Origin: CAIWHR01 sp963843595
GTDB taxonomy: Bacteria > Pseudomonadota > Gammaproteobacteria > Burkholderiales > Casimicrobiaceae
DNA: 64,000 nucleotides
NCBI GenBank assembly: GCA_963843595.1
Contig: CAWJLG010000018.1
Span: 90,639-154,638 of the forward strand
Reading direction: 5' to 3'
In this document: piece by piece, positions 27,239 through 38,670 of the stretch
Layout: each line of letters opens with the position of its first letter
How positions within the stretch are numbered: the stretch's first letter is position 1
Notes under the pieces: generated by a model
The model's input: only the letters and a program-made list of their open reading frames with translations
The model's database searches: none
What the model was told of the DNA's origin: nothing
Program-made: the position numbers and the translations under genes

Positions 27239-28344
27239 GCCGCGGGCACCGCGACGGGACGGCGGCGGACGACGCGCAGCCGGTAGTTGATGAACACGTC
27301 CGAGGCGAGCAGGAAGAAGAGCAGCGTTCCCTGGAACAGTCCGGTGACCGCCGACGGCAGCGCGAGGCCCATCTGCGCCGATTCGCCGCCCAGATAGAGC
27401 AGCGACATCAGCAGGCTCGCGAACAGGATGCCGACCGGATGCAGCCGGCCGACGAAGGCGACGATGATGGCCGCGAAACCGTAGCCCGGCGACACCGAGG
27501 GCAGCAGCTGGCCGATCGGACCGGCGACTTCGTCGACCCCGGCCACTCCGGCGCAGGCGCCGCCCACCAGCATGCCCAGCCACACCGTTTTCCGGGACGA
27601 GATGCCGGCGTAGTTGGCCGCCGCCGGGGCGAGGCCGGCCACCCGCATCTGGAAGCCGACGAGGCTCTTCGTCATGAACACCCAGCCGAGCGCGACCGCC
27701 GCGAGCGCCAGCAGAAAGCCCACGTTGAGGCGGGTTTCCGCGACGAGGTTCGGCAACAGCGCGCCGTCGCCGAACATCTTCGACTGCGGGAAATTGAAGC
27801 CCTCGGGGTCGCGCCAGGGGCCGTGGACCAGCAGCGACAGCGTGTAGGTCGCGACATAGACGAGCATCAGCGAGACCAGGATCTCGTTGGCGTTGAAGCG
27901 CGTGCGCAGGAACGCCGGAATCGCCGCCCACAGCATGCCACCCAGGCCTCCGGCAAGGATCATCGCCGGCAGCAGCAGGGGCGAGGTCGAGTCGTGGAAC
28001 GCGAGCGCCAGCCCGCCGCCGAAGATCGCGCCCATCGTGAGCTGTCCTTCGGCGCCGATGTTCCAGACATTCGCCCGATAGCCCGCGGCGAGTCCCACCG
28101 CGCACAGCATCAGCGGAGCGGCCTTGAGCAGCAGTTCGGACACGCCGTAGAGCGTCTCGACCGGCTTGACGAAGAAGACGTGGAACGCCTGCCACGGATT
28201 CTTGCCAAGCAAGGAAAAGAGCACGAAGCCGACCACGAGCGTCGCGGCGGCGGCGATCAGCGGCGAGAGCCAGCCTGCGGTGCGCGACGGTTCGGGGCGT
28301 GCCTCGAGGCGCACGGGAAGATGGGGACGCATCACCGTCGTCAC
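27235..28344 (-). CDS. Nucleoside-type ABC transporter permease 1
   Basis: A 369-residue inner-membrane permease, partner of the gene at 26315. The N-terminal 25 residues are cytoplasmic and basic, then about ten helices follow. Diagnostic segments are AAGYRANVWNIGAEGQLTMG, RFNANEILVSLMLVYVATY and FQMRVAGLAPAAANYAGISS. The stop overlaps the start of permease 2. It begins 52 bases after the ATPase gene ends, consistent with one operon: ATPase, permease 1, permease 2. Confidence 0.92.
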   Translation of the reverse strand: MTTVMRPHLPVRLEARPEPSRTAGWLSPLIAAAATLVVGFVLFSLLGKNPWQAFHVFFVKPVETLYGVSELLLKAAPLMLCAVGLAAGYRANVWNIGAEGQLTMGAIFGGGLALAFHDSTSPLLLPAMILAGGLGGMLWAAIPAFLRTRFNANEILVSLMLVYVATYTLSLLVHGPWRDPEGFNFPQSKMFGDGALLPNLVAETRLNVGFLLALAAVALGWVFMTKSLVGFQMRVAGLAPAAANYAGISSRKTVWLGMLVGGACAGVAGVDEVAGPIGQLLPSVSPGYGFAAIIVAFVGRLHPVGILFASLLMSLLYLGGESAQMGLALPSAVTGLFQGTLLFFLLASDVFINYRLRVVRRRPVAVPAA

Positions 28345-28396
28345 TCGGTCAGTGCATTCGCCCGCGGGCGAGCCGTGAATCGTCGTCCATCCGCAC

Positions 28397-29956
<1,560 letters not shown>

Positions 29957-29988
29957 CGCCCGATTATGCCGGGGTGCGATGGGCTCGT

Positions 29989-30087
29989 AATGGTGTAATG
30001 GGGTCAGATACGTAATTTTCTGACTGAGCGTCGAGCATCCGCTTGGCCGTCGAGCGGAAATTACGTATCTGACCCCATTACACCATT
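29989..30087. repeat. Long perfect inverted repeat (REP/MITE-like element)
   Basis: Two 30-base arms (29989-30018 and 30058-30087) are exact reverse complements; each contains GGTGTAATGGGGTCAGATAC and ends in ACGTAATTT on its inner side. The 39-base centre holds a direct repeat of CGTCGAGC. The AT-richer arms differ from the surrounding GC-rich coding DNA. The motif GGGGTCAGATACGTAAT is one I associate with repeated palindromic elements in betaproteobacteria, but I cannot search for copies. It lies exactly where the end of xdhC should be, and no stop codon occurs in the xdhC frame across it. Confidence 0.85.
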
Positions 30088-30088
30088 G

Positions 30089-31174
30089 CCGGAGGCCGGT
30101 CAGCGCCGGCGCGGCGGTACGCTCCCGGACGGCCAGAAGCTCGGCCGCGACGGCGACTGCAATCGCGCCGGGCTCCTTGCTGCGAATCGTGCCCGGCATC
30201 GCGCCGATCGGGCACACGATGCGCCCGATCGCGTCGGCGGGCAGCCCGCGTTCCGCGAGCCGGCGCTCGAGCTGCGCGCGCTTGGCGCGCGAGCCGATCA
30301 TTCCGACATAGCGCCAGTCATCGCGTGCAAGCGCCGCCATGGCCAGCTCGAAGTCCAATGCATGGCTGTGGGTCATGATCGCGACGAAGCTTCGCGCGGG
30401 CGCCCCACGCAGTTCGGCGTCCGGGGTGTCGGTGACGATCACCTCGGTGTTGGCCGGCACGGCAGCGGGAAAGTCGTGCTCCCGGGCGTCGACCCAGCGC
30501 ACGCGGGCGGGCAACGCACCGAGAACGTGCACCAGCGCGCGACCGACGTGGCCGTTGCCGAATACGAACACGTCGAAATCCGTCGGCCGGACGACGTGGA
30601 CGAAGAGCTCGGTCGCATGGCGCCCGACGACGCCGGAGCCGGACGTCGCGTCGCCGGGGAGTCCCGCCAGTCGCTCCCGCGCGACGGCGATCCCCGCCGA
30701 GTCGAGCGCCGCGTCATCGAGCGTGCCGCGCGCATCGTCGGCGGTCACCAGCAGTCGCGACGCGGCTTGCGGACCGCTGCCGAGGCGGCCCACGAGCGCA
30801 AACGGTGCCTGCGTCCGGAGACAGGCGCGCGCGGTCGCAAGCCATGGGACGCCGTCTCGCTCGACCGCCTGAAATGCCAGCGTCGCCACGCCTCCGCAGC
30901 ATTGCCCGAGGCGGGCCGCAAGCGGATAGCGCACGACCCAGGCCGCCGGTCCTGCCTCCGGCTCGGCCAGCGCCTCGCGCGCGAGCCGCAGCGCCTCGAA
31001 CTCGAGGTGGCCGCCGCCGATCGTGCCGGCCATCGTGGCGCGGGTGACGACCATCGCGGCGCCCGATTCGCGCGGCGTCGAGCCGCGCGCATCGGCAACC
31101 GTGACGAGCATGGCGCGCGCCTCGCGATCGAGGGCACTCGCCAGGGCGTCGGGCCAGGACGCATTCGCGATCAC
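30089..31174 (-). CDS. xdhC: XdhC-family protein, xanthine dehydrogenase maturation; 3' end lost in repeat
   Basis: XdhC proteins bind the sulfurated molybdenum cofactor and insert it into xanthine dehydrogenase. The N-terminal domain (MLVTVADARGSTPRESGAAM, then GTIGGGHLEFEA) and the Rossmann-like C-terminal domain (VFGNGHVGRALVHVLGALP, YVGMIGSRAKRAQLERRL, CPIGAM) are complete. The start is GTG 31174, overlapping the xdhB stop (GTGA). After about residue 345 the frame enters the inverted repeat and stays open for another 610 codons, into the ATPase gene in the same frame. The coordinates given end at the repeat boundary; the true stop is missing. Confidence 0.85.
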
Positions 31175-33495
31175 GGCACCGCCTCCTGAGCGCGAACGGC
31201 GCGGAAGATCGCCTCGGCGGTCGCCGGTGCGTCGAGCTTCGGCGAGCGAGCGCCCTGTCCGACGCTCGCAACCGCGTCGCGTATCGCGTGAAACGCCGAC
31301 AGTGCGAGCATGAACGGCGGTTCGCCGACGGCCTTCGAGCGATGGATCGTGTCCTCGCGGTTGGGGGCGTCGTGGAACGCGATGCGGACCTCCGCCGGCC
31401 ACTCGCGGGCGGTCGGAATCTTGTATGTCGACGGCGAGTGGGTCTTGAGCTCGCCCCGGTCGTTCCACCACAGCGCTTCCATCGTCAACCAGCCCCATCC
31501 CTGCAGGAAACCGCCTTCGATCTGGCCGCGATCGAGCGCCGGATTGAGCGACGATCCCGCGTCGTGGAGGATGTCGACGGCGACCAGGCGGCACTCGCCG
31601 GTCAGGGTGTCGATGACGACCTCCGACACGGCGGCGCCGTAGGCGAAATAGAAGAACGGCCGGCCGGTCAGCGTCTTGCGGTCGTAGTGGATCTTCGGTG
31701 TCGCGTAGAAGCCGGTCGCCGACATCGGGACGCGGGCGAAATAGGCCGCTCGCGCGAGCTCGGCGAAGGAGACGGTTTCCGCGCCCGCCCGCACCTCGCC
31801 GCCGGCGAAGACCACGTCCCCGGCTGCAGCGCCGTACCTGCGCGCGGCGAACGCCGCGAGACGCGACTTCAGCGAACGCGCGGCCTCGCGCGCGGCCATG
31901 CCGTTCAGGTCGCTGCCCGACGACGCCGCGGTGGGCGAGGCATTGGGGACCTTACTGGTGTCGGACGCCGAGACGCGCACGCGGTCGAGCGGAATGCCGA
32001 GTTCGTGCGCGACGACCTGCGCGACCTTGGTGAAAAGCCCCTGACCCATCTCGGTGCCGCCGTGATTGAGCAGCGCGGTGCCGTCGCTGTAGACATGAAG
32101 CAGTGCGCCGGCCTGGTTGTAGTGCGTCGCGGTGAACGAAATGCCGAACTTCACCGGCGTCAGCGCGATGCCGCGCTTCAGCACCGGGCTCGTCCGGTTC
32201 CAGGCGGCGATCTCCTGCCGCCGCGCGCGATAACGCGACGTCGCTTCGAGCTTCGTCACGAGCTCGGGCGCGATGTTGTCCTCGACGGTCATCCCGTAAG
32301 GGGCGACGTTGCGCTCGTTCGTCCCGTAGAGGTTCACCCGCCGGACGTCCAGCGGATCGCGGCCGAGCGCGCGCGCCACCTCGTCGATGACCATCTCGAT
32401 CGCGAACATGCCCTGCGGTCCGCCGAAGCCGCGGAATGCGGTCTCGCTGACCGTGTGCGTCCTGCAGCGATACGAATGGATGGCGACATCGGGCAGCCAG
32501 TAGCAATTGTCGGCGTGGAACATCGCGCGATCGTTGATCGGTCCCGACAGGTCGGCCGAGAAGCCGCAGCGCGACGCCAGCGTGAGCTCGAGCCCGAGAA
32601 TGTGGCCGTCGTCGTCGTAGCCGACGTCCCACGCGTAGCGGAACGCGTGGCGCTTGCCGGTCATGATCATGTCGTCGTCGCGATCGACGCGGAACTTGAC
32701 GGCGGCGCCGGTGCGGCGCGCGAGGATCGCCGCGATGCACGCGAACAGCGACATCTGCGTTTCCTTGCCCCCGAATCCGCCGCCCATGCGCCGGCATTCG
32801 ACGACGACGTCGTGGGCGGCCACGCCCAGCGCCCGTGCGACCATGTGCTGGACTTCGCCCGGGTGCTGCGTCGAGCAGTGGATGTGCACGCCGCCGTGCT
32901 CGGCGGGCACGGCGAGCGCGATCTGGCCTTCGAGATAGAAATGGTCCTGGCCGCCGCTCGCGGCGCTGCCGCGCATCCGGTGGGGGGCGCGGGCGAGCGC
33001 CGCCGCCGCGTCGCCGCGCGCGAGATGCGCCGGCGGCAGCACCCAGGACTCGGTCGCGAGCGCGTCCTCGATGGTCAGCACGGCTGGCAGAGGCGCGAGA
33101 TCAGACCGGGCGAGCCTCGCCGCGGTCCGGGCGGCGCTGACCGTCGTCGCCGCGACGGCGAACATCGGCTGGCCGGCGAAGAGGACGACGCCGTCGGCCA
33201 GGATCGGGTCGTCGTGCTGTATCGGTCCGACGTCGTTGACGCCGGGAATGTCGGCCGCCGTGATCACGGCAACCACGCCGGGCGCCGCGCGCACCGCGTC
33301 GAGGTCGAGCCCGACGATCCGGCCGTGGGGGATCGGGCTCGTGCCGACGGCGGCGTGCAGCGTCCCGCGCGGCTCGGCGATGTCGTCGGTGTATCGCGCT
33401 TCGCCCGCGACGTGCAGGCGGGCGGAGTCGTGCTCGACGCCGACGCCGATGACGCGGTCGTCGAGCGCGGCGCCGGGAGGATGCGGGGCGTTCAT
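31171..33495 (-). CDS. xdhB: Xanthine dehydrogenase molybdopterin-binding subunit
   Basis: A 774-residue large subunit that oxidises hypoxanthine and xanthine at a molybdenum centre. Landmarks: ARYTDDIAEPRGTLHAAVG at the N-terminus, GGQDHFYLEGQIALAVP, RRMGGGFGGKETQ (cofactor contact), RGFGGPQGMFAIEMVID, NHGGTEMGQGLFTKVAQVVA, and SKAVGEPPFMLALSAFHAI carrying the active-site Glu. It is complete and in one frame, unlike xdhA. ATG 33495 follows the xdhA stop by 13 bases. The operon order is xdhA, xdhB, xdhC, then the purine-type ABC genes. Confidence 0.93.
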   Translation of the reverse strand: MNAPHPPGAALDDRVIGVGVEHDSARLHVAGEARYTDDIAEPRGTLHAAVGTSPIPHGRIVGLDLDAVRAAPGVVAVITAADIPGVNDVGPIQHDDPILADGVVLFAGQPMFAVAATTVSAARTAARLARSDLAPLPAVLTIEDALATESWVLPPAHLARGDAAAALARAPHRMRGSAASGGQDHFYLEGQIALAVPAEHGGVHIHCSTQHPGEVQHMVARALGVAAHDVVVECRRMGGGFGGKETQMSLFACIAAILARRTGAAVKFRVDRDDDMIMTGKRHAFRYAWDVGYDDDGHILGLELTLASRCGFSADLSGPINDRAMFHADNCYWLPDVAIHSYRCRTHTVSETAFRGFGGPQGMFAIEMVIDEVARALGRDPLDVRRVNLYGTNERNVAPYGMTVEDNIAPELVTKLEATSRYRARRQEIAAWNRTSPVLKRGIALTPVKFGISFTATHYNQAGALLHVYSDGTALLNHGGTEMGQGLFTKVAQVVAHELGIPLDRVRVSASDTSKVPNASPTAASSGSDLNGMAAREAARSLKSRLAAFAARRYGAAAGDVVFAGGEVRAGAETVSFAELARAAYFARVPMSATGFYATPKIHYDRKTLTGRPFFYFAYGAAVSEVVIDTLTGECRLVAVDILHDAGSSLNPALDRGQIEGGFLQGWGWLTMEALWWNDRGELKTHSPSTYKIPTAREWPAEVRIAFHDAPNREDTIHRSKAVGEPPFMLALSAFHAIRDAVASVGQGARSPKLDAPATAEAIFRAVRAQEAVP

Positions 33496-33508
33496 CGCGG
33501 CAATCCGG

Positions 33509-35013
33509 TCACGCGGTGACTGCGAACACCCGCGTGGGCACGCGGGGCGCGTCGATGCCGGTCTCGTGCCAGCACCGCAGCAGCAGCGCCGCGAGCGCGT
33601 CCCGCCGGTACTCCGCGGTCGCGCGCATGTCGGTGATCGGCGCGAACTCGTCGCGCGAGCACCGCCATCGCGGCGCGTGCGGTCGCCTCGTTCCAGGGAC
33701 GACCCGCGAGCGCGGCTTCGCTGGCGACGGCCCGCCGGGGCGTGGCCGCCACGCCGCCGACGCCGATGCGCGACGCGGCGATGCGCGCGCCGTCCAGATC
33801 GAGGCGAAAGCACGCGAACGCGGCGGAGATGTCCTGGTCGTACCGGCGCGAGAGCTTGTACGCGCGCAGCACGGTGCCGGCGCGGCGGCGCGGCACGCGG
33901 ATCCCGGCGACGAACTCGCCCGGCATGCGCGCGCTCTTCTGGTAGCCGACGTAGAAATCCTCGAGCGGCAGCGTACGCACGGCGGCGTCCTGGCGCAGCA
34001 CGACGGTCGCGCCGAGCGCGATCAGCACCGGCATCGAATCGCCGATCGGCGAGCCGTTGGCGACGTTGCCGCCCAGCGTTCCGGAATTGCGGATCGGCAC
34101 CGACGCGAAGCGGTCCCAGGCTTCGTGCAACTCGGGCCAGTCGCGCTCGAGCGCCGCGAAGGCCTCGGCGAGCGTCGCGGCGGCGCCGATTTCGAGCACG
34201 TCGTCGGTCTCGACCATCCGCGCCAGCGCGTCGACGTTGCCAATGTAGACGAGGTCGCCGAGCGCGCGGTGCTGCTTGGTCACCCACAGCCCGACGTCCG
34301 TGGCGCCGGCGACGATGCGGGCATCGGGTCGCGCCGCGACGAGCGCTGCCAGCGCGTCGATCGTGCGCGGCGCGAAGAAAACCTGACCCGCATGCGCATA
34401 TTCGAACGTGGTTTCGCGTCCGAGCGCCGCAAGCTGCGCCGCAAGGGTTTCCTCGTCGAAGGAAATGCACCGCGTGCCGTCGGGGGCGATGCCGGGGCCG
34501 CGCCAATCGGCGGGCGCGGGCAGCGCGTACATGGTGTCGGCGGCGGCGAGGATCGGCCGGTAGCCCGTGCAGCGGCACAGGTTTCCGGACAGCACCTCGA
34601 CGACGGACTCGCGCGCGGGTCGATACGCATTCTTGTAGAGACCGAACAGGCTCATCACGAAGCCCGGCGTGCAGAAGCCGCATTGCGAGCCATGCTCGCG
34701 CGCCATGGCTTCCTGCGCCGGATGCAGGGTCCCGTCGGCGGCTTTGAGGGCTCTCGACGGTGAACACGGCCATGCCGTCGACGGTCGGCAGGAGCCGGAT
34801 GCAGGCGTTGACGGGAGCCCAGCGAAGGCCGCCGCCCGCCGCGGGCGCGGCGAGAACCACCGTGCACGCGCCGCAGTCACCCTCGGCACAGCCTTCCTTG
34901 GTGCCCGTGAGGCGGCGCAGGTCGCGCAGGAATTCGAGCAGCGTGATCTGCGGCGGCACCCCCTCCACCTCGACCAGGTCGCCGTTGAGCAGGAAGCGTA
35001 TCGGTTCGGCCAT
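33509..35013 (-). CDS. xdhA: Xanthine dehydrogenase small subunit (2Fe-2S and FAD), two one-base insertions
   Basis: About 500 residues after removing two extra bases. Frame 1 gives MAEPIRFLLNGDLVEVEGV and the first cluster GCAEGDCGACTVVL. After an extra base in the GGG run at 34748-34750, the frame changes and gives the second cluster HGSQCGFCTPGFVM and SGNLCRCTGYRPI, the FAD domain VAGATDVGLWVTKQHRALG and RNSGTLGGNVANGSPIGDSM. A second extra base near 33655-33660 is followed by DEFAPITDMRATAEYRRDAL to the stop at 33509. The protein passes electrons from the molybdenum subunit to NAD. ATG 35028 is an alternative start. Both breaks look like sequence errors. Confidence 0.88.
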
Positions 35014-35165
35014 CGCGAGGTTGCCCATACCCGCACGGGAAATGCGCTGCCGCCGACGATAGCACAAGGGCTGCGGCATGCGGTCGCGGCCAGGGTCGGG
35101 CCGAGCGCACGTCAAACCCCCACCGCATCCATGGCCATGCGCTGCGCGGCCGGCCTCCCGGCATG

Positions 35166-35192
35166 AAAAAGGGGACCCGCGCGGGGTCCCCT
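35166..35192 (-). terminator. Rho-independent terminator of the SYLF gene
   Basis: On the minus strand a perfect 9-bp stem (AGGGGACCC / GGGTCCCCT) with a five-base loop is followed by TTTTT. It lies 24 bases after the SYLF gene stop. Confidence 0.88.
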
Positions 35193-35216
35193 CTCGGTGC
35201 CGCCGGACGGCAGTGG

Positions 35217-35906
35217 TTACTTCTTCTTGGCGGCGGCAGCCACGTCGGCCAGCAGCTTGTCGGCCTGTTTGTTCTGGGCGCTGGCACGGACGAGGATGTC
35301 CGGGGCGAGCGCCTTCTTGCCGTAGTACGCGGCGTTCCAGTCGTCGTTGGTCTTGACGACGGTGCCGTCGAGGTTGAGCCCGCCGTACACGCCCTTGGAC
35401 CGGCTGAACGAGATCAGGTCGGCCACGACGTCGGACTTGGCGCCCGCGCCAACGGGCCCGGCGGCCACGCTGGCGTCACCGCCCATCTTGAACGAGGTCG
35501 ACAGCAGCGAGTTCATGCCCTTGTCGGTCATCACCAGCGTGATGTCCTCGGACACCTGGACGCCGGCCTGGAAGCCGACGCTGGCCGTGGCCAGCGAGTA
35601 GAACGCAGGGCCCATCCACTTGCCCGACTTCGCGTCGTGGGCGACGACCAGCGCATGGCCGCCCGAGCCACCGAAGATGAAACCGGCCTTCACGATTTCC
35701 GGCGCGATCAGCACCGCCTTGGCGCGGCCGATGTTCTGCTGCATCCAGGTCATGTCCGGATCACGAAGGAAATCCGACAGCGTCTTCTCCGCTGCGGTGA
35801 CCAGCTTCTGCTGGTCGGACTGTGCCTGCACGGCCGGTGCGACGAGCACGGACGACGCCGCAACAACGAGGGCAATACCTAAGGAACCACGTACGCGGTC
35901 AAGCAT
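35217..35906 (-). CDS. Exported SYLF (DUF500/Ysc84) domain protein
   Basis: A 229-residue protein with a signal peptide (residues 1-29, ending VQAQS) and a SYLF lipid-binding domain (AVLIAPEIVKAGFIFGGSGG, GPAFYSLATASVGFQAGVQV, SRSKGVYGGLNLDGTVVK). SYLF domains bind phosphoinositides in eukaryotes; bacterial members are periplasmic or outer-membrane linked, with no agreed role. AAAGGAG precedes ATG 35906. A strong terminator follows. It stands alone between xdhA and an amino-acid-type binding protein, both on the minus strand. Confidence 0.9.
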   Translation of the reverse strand: MLDRVRGSLGIALVVAASSVLVAPAVQAQSDQQKLVTAAEKTLSDFLRDPDMTWMQQNIGRAKAVLIAPEIVKAGFIFGGSGGHALVVAHDAKSGKWMGPAFYSLATASVGFQAGVQVSEDITLVMTDKGMNSLLSTSFKMGGDASVAAGPVGAGAKSDVVADLISFSRSKGVYGGLNLDGTVVKTNDDWNAAYYGKKALAPDILVRASAQNKQADKLLADVAAAAKKK

Positions 35907-36076
35907 GTTTTCTCCTTTTTTGCGCCCGAGAGCGCTCGATGCACTGCTGATCAATAAGGCGCCGGCGCCTGACTGGCTGCCGCCCTTAGGCACCTATTCT
36001 AGACCCCTCGGAAGGGGGGAGGGCGGAGGGCAGATTGACCCACCGCAAGGAATGCTTTGCTGGAGGCACGGGCGCG

Positions 36077-36970
36077 TCACTCCGGAATCGCGTTCAGCAG
36101 GTACAGCGCAGCGAGCAACCCGGAGGGCCGCCCGATCTTACCCAGCCACTGGTGGAAGATGCTCTCGAGCTCCGGGCTCGTATAGACCTGGGTCAGCGCG
36201 CGATTCACCTGCAGCCGGAACGCCGAGTCGTTGCGCGGCACCGCGAACGCATAGGGTTCGAGCGACAGATCGTCGGGCAGCATCGCCAGCGCATTCGGAT
36301 CCTTCGCCTGCGCGGCGAGGCCGACGAGCTTGATCTTGTCGCTCGCGAACGCGTCGAGCGACCCGGATTCGAGCATCGCGATCCCTTCGTTGCCGTCCCG
36401 CAGTCGCGTGACCTTGGCATTGACGAGCCGGCTCCTCAGCGCCTCGGCGAGCCGTTTTTCGGTGGTCGTGCCGGAGATCACGCCGATGTTCTTTCCGGCG
36501 AGGTCGGCGAACCGCTTCGCCGGCGAATCGGCGCGGACCAGGAAGCCGCCGCCGTCGATGAAGATGAGTGCCGAAAAATCGACGTCGTTCATGCGCGTCA
36601 GCGTCGTGGTCGTGTTCGCACAGTCGAGGTCCGCCTTGCCTGACGCAACCATCGCGATCCGCTCGGACACCGTCCCGACAACCCAGTTCGTCTTGAGGTC
36701 GGGCGTGCTGATCGCACGACCGATCTGCGCGATCACGCGCTTGCAGAGGTCGATGGAAAAGCCTGCCGCCTGTCCCTTGTCGTCGACGAACGAGAAGGGA
36801 AGTGAATCGCCGGAGAACGCGACGTTGATCTGCTTGGCGGCCCTGATTTTGGCCAGCGTGTCGGGCAGAGCGTCCGGTTTCGCGGCGGGCACGGTCTGTG
36901 CGTCGGCGCCGCCGGCGGCAAGACCGATGGCAAGGGCAGCGGCGAGGGCGGCAAAGAGTGTCTTGATCAC
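36077..36970 (-). CDS. Amino-acid-type ABC substrate-binding protein (glutamate/aspartate-like)
   Basis: A 297-residue periplasmic binding protein of family 3. The start is GTG 36970, with GAGG seven bases upstream and a signal peptide immediately after (KTLFAALAAALAIGLAAG, ending ADAQ). Domain features: INVAFSGDSLPFSFVDDKGQ, AGFSIDLCKRV, VSERIAMVASGKADLDCANT and GKNIGVISGTTTEKRLAEAL. The resemblance is to GltI/GlnH-like proteins. No permease or ATPase gene is adjacent, so it is an orphan in this window. It is divergent from the Mla operon. Confidence 0.88.
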   Translation of the reverse strand: MIKTLFAALAAALAIGLAAGGADAQTVPAAKPDALPDTLAKIRAAKQINVAFSGDSLPFSFVDDKGQAAGFSIDLCKRVIAQIGRAISTPDLKTNWVVGTVSERIAMVASGKADLDCANTTTTLTRMNDVDFSALIFIDGGGFLVRADSPAKRFADLAGKNIGVISGTTTEKRLAEALRSRLVNAKVTRLRDGNEGIAMLESGSLDAFASDKIKLVGLAAQAKDPNALAMLPDDLSLEPYAFAVPRNDSAFRLQVNRALTQVYTSPELESIFHQWLGKIGRPSGLLAALYLLNAIPE

Positions 36971-37555
36971 AACGGAACCTCGGACGGGAGAGTCTGGCGG
37001 GAAGGGTGCGGCGGCGTCTCTTCTTCGGAGCACGGCCGCACATGGGATTCTAACCCGCGCGAGGGCTTTTTTTCCGCAGCGCAGCGACGTCCCGGCATGG
37101 CGACCGGACAGGCCCGATCTGCGTGCTAGACTTCCCGCGGCTCGCGGCCTCCACCATGGAGGTGACGCCGCATCCCAGGGTCTCGCCGCGACGTTCGCGC
37201 GCGGTGCGCTGCAGGACGAGGCGGTCGCTTTCACCAGCGTGCGGACCTGCGGGGGCGGATCGACCGGCGGCGGCCATCTACCGGATCGGTCCCGGCCGGC
37301 CCCATCAGGGTGGGGCGCGGTTCGGGGCGGCCGGTGGCGTAGCGTACAGGGCGCCCCGTTCGCGCGAGCAGCGGCAGTGGGAAGCAAAGGTGACGCTTGA
37401 CTTGGGGCGCATCCGCACGGTACTGATGCGCCACGAGCCGTACGTCCGCGAAGGCGACCGGGTGCGCAACGCGGGCGCCAACGTCGAACGGCCGAGGCAG
37501 GGCATTCTGGGTGAGCAGGCACTGAGTCCCGCGCGGCGCGCGGGAAGGGGAACCG
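36971..37555. other. Divergent intergenic region, no gene recognised
   Basis: These 585 bases separate the binding protein (minus) from the Mla operon (plus). AAGGGGAA just before 37556 is the ribosome site of the first Mla gene. Open frames exist on both strands but none has a recognisable domain or a sensible ribosome site. Its length is unusual for this dense window, so an undetected or decayed gene is possible. Confidence 0.4.
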
Positions 37556-38670
37556 ATGGCGGCGCTCGCGATTACCGACCAACCCGACGGCCGACGCATC
37601 GTCGCGGTGTCGGGTCGACTCGATGCGGTCACGCTGCCGGCGCTGTGGGACGATGCGCGCAAAGCGGTGGCTGCAGTGCCGGCCAAACCGGTCGTCGTCG
37701 ATGCCGCCGGCGTCGACTACTGCGACGGCGCCGGCGTTGCCCTCTTCGTCGACCTGCTGCGCCATCCGCGTGAGCCGAAAGTGGAGGTGGCGAACCTCAA
37801 GCCGGCCTTCGAAGTCCTGCTCAAGCAGTTCGATCCCGACGTCCTCGAGCACGACCTCGATCCGGAACCGCAAGCGCGGCTCCGCCGATCGAGGAAATCG
37901 GCCGCGCGGCGGCGGGCGTGTGGAAGGACATCCGGACGCAGGTCACCTTCGTCGGCGAGGCCACGGCAGCGCTCATCTATGTGATCCGGTCGCCGGCCTC
38001 GGTGCGCTGGAAGGATGTCTGGCGCATCTGCGAGCGGGTCGGCGTCGACGGCCTGCCGATCGTCGCGCTGATCTCCGTCCTGCTGGGGATGATCCTCGCG
38101 TTCCAGTCGGCGGTGCCGATGAAGCGCTTCGGGGCGGAAATCTTCGTGGCCGATCTGATCGGCCTGTCGATGCTGCGCGAGCTGGGGCCCCTGATGACGG
38201 CGATCCTGCTGGCCGGGCGCTCCGGGGCGGCGTTTGCCGCGGAGATCGGCACGATGCGGGTCAATCAGGAAGTCGACGCTTTGGAAACGATGGGGCTCGA
38301 CCCCGTGCGGTTCCTGGTGACGCCGCGGATCATCGCCGCCGTCCTGATGACGCCGCTGCTGACGCTGTTCTCCGATCTCGTCGGCCTGCTCGGCGGGGCC
38401 TTCACGATGCAGTCGTTCTCGATTCCGTTCGTCACCTTCCTCAAGGAAGTCGACAGCGCGGTCACCCTGACGGATTTTCTCGCCGGCTTCATCAAGTCGT
38501 TCGTGTTCGCGATGCTGGTCGCCGGCATCGGCTGCCTGCGCGGCCTGCAGACCGCGGCAGGGGCGTCGGCGGTCGGCGAATCGGCGACGCGCGCCGTCGT
38601 TTCCGGCATCATCCTGCTCGTCGTCGTCGACGGCATCTTCGCGGTCGCGTATTACATGCTCAATATATGA
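37556..38670 (+). CDS. mlaE: STAS-MlaE fusion: lipid ABC transporter permease, one-base deletion
   Basis: About 371 residues after restoring one base near 37880. Residues 1-95 form a STAS domain (VAVSGRLDAVTLPALWDDAR, AAGVDYCDGAGVALFVDLL), the role of MlaB. The rest is an MlaE-type permease (VGVDGLPIVALISVLLGMIL, MLRELGPLMTAILLAGRSGA, NQEVDALETMGLDPVRFL). The second frame has homology-like sequence (IEEIGRAAAGVWKDIRTQV) upstream of any start codon, so a single fused protein is likelier than two genes. With MlaF, MlaD and the lipoprotein it moves phospholipids across the envelope. The stop overlaps the mlaF start (ATGA). Confidence 0.85.

Noticed and set aside
23546..27286. A plus-strand open frame of 1,246 codons
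   Set aside because: It is the antisense or out-of-frame shadow of the BMP-family gene, the AI-2E gene and the permease genes, low in complexity (Arg/Ala/His-rich), as expected in GC-rich DNA.
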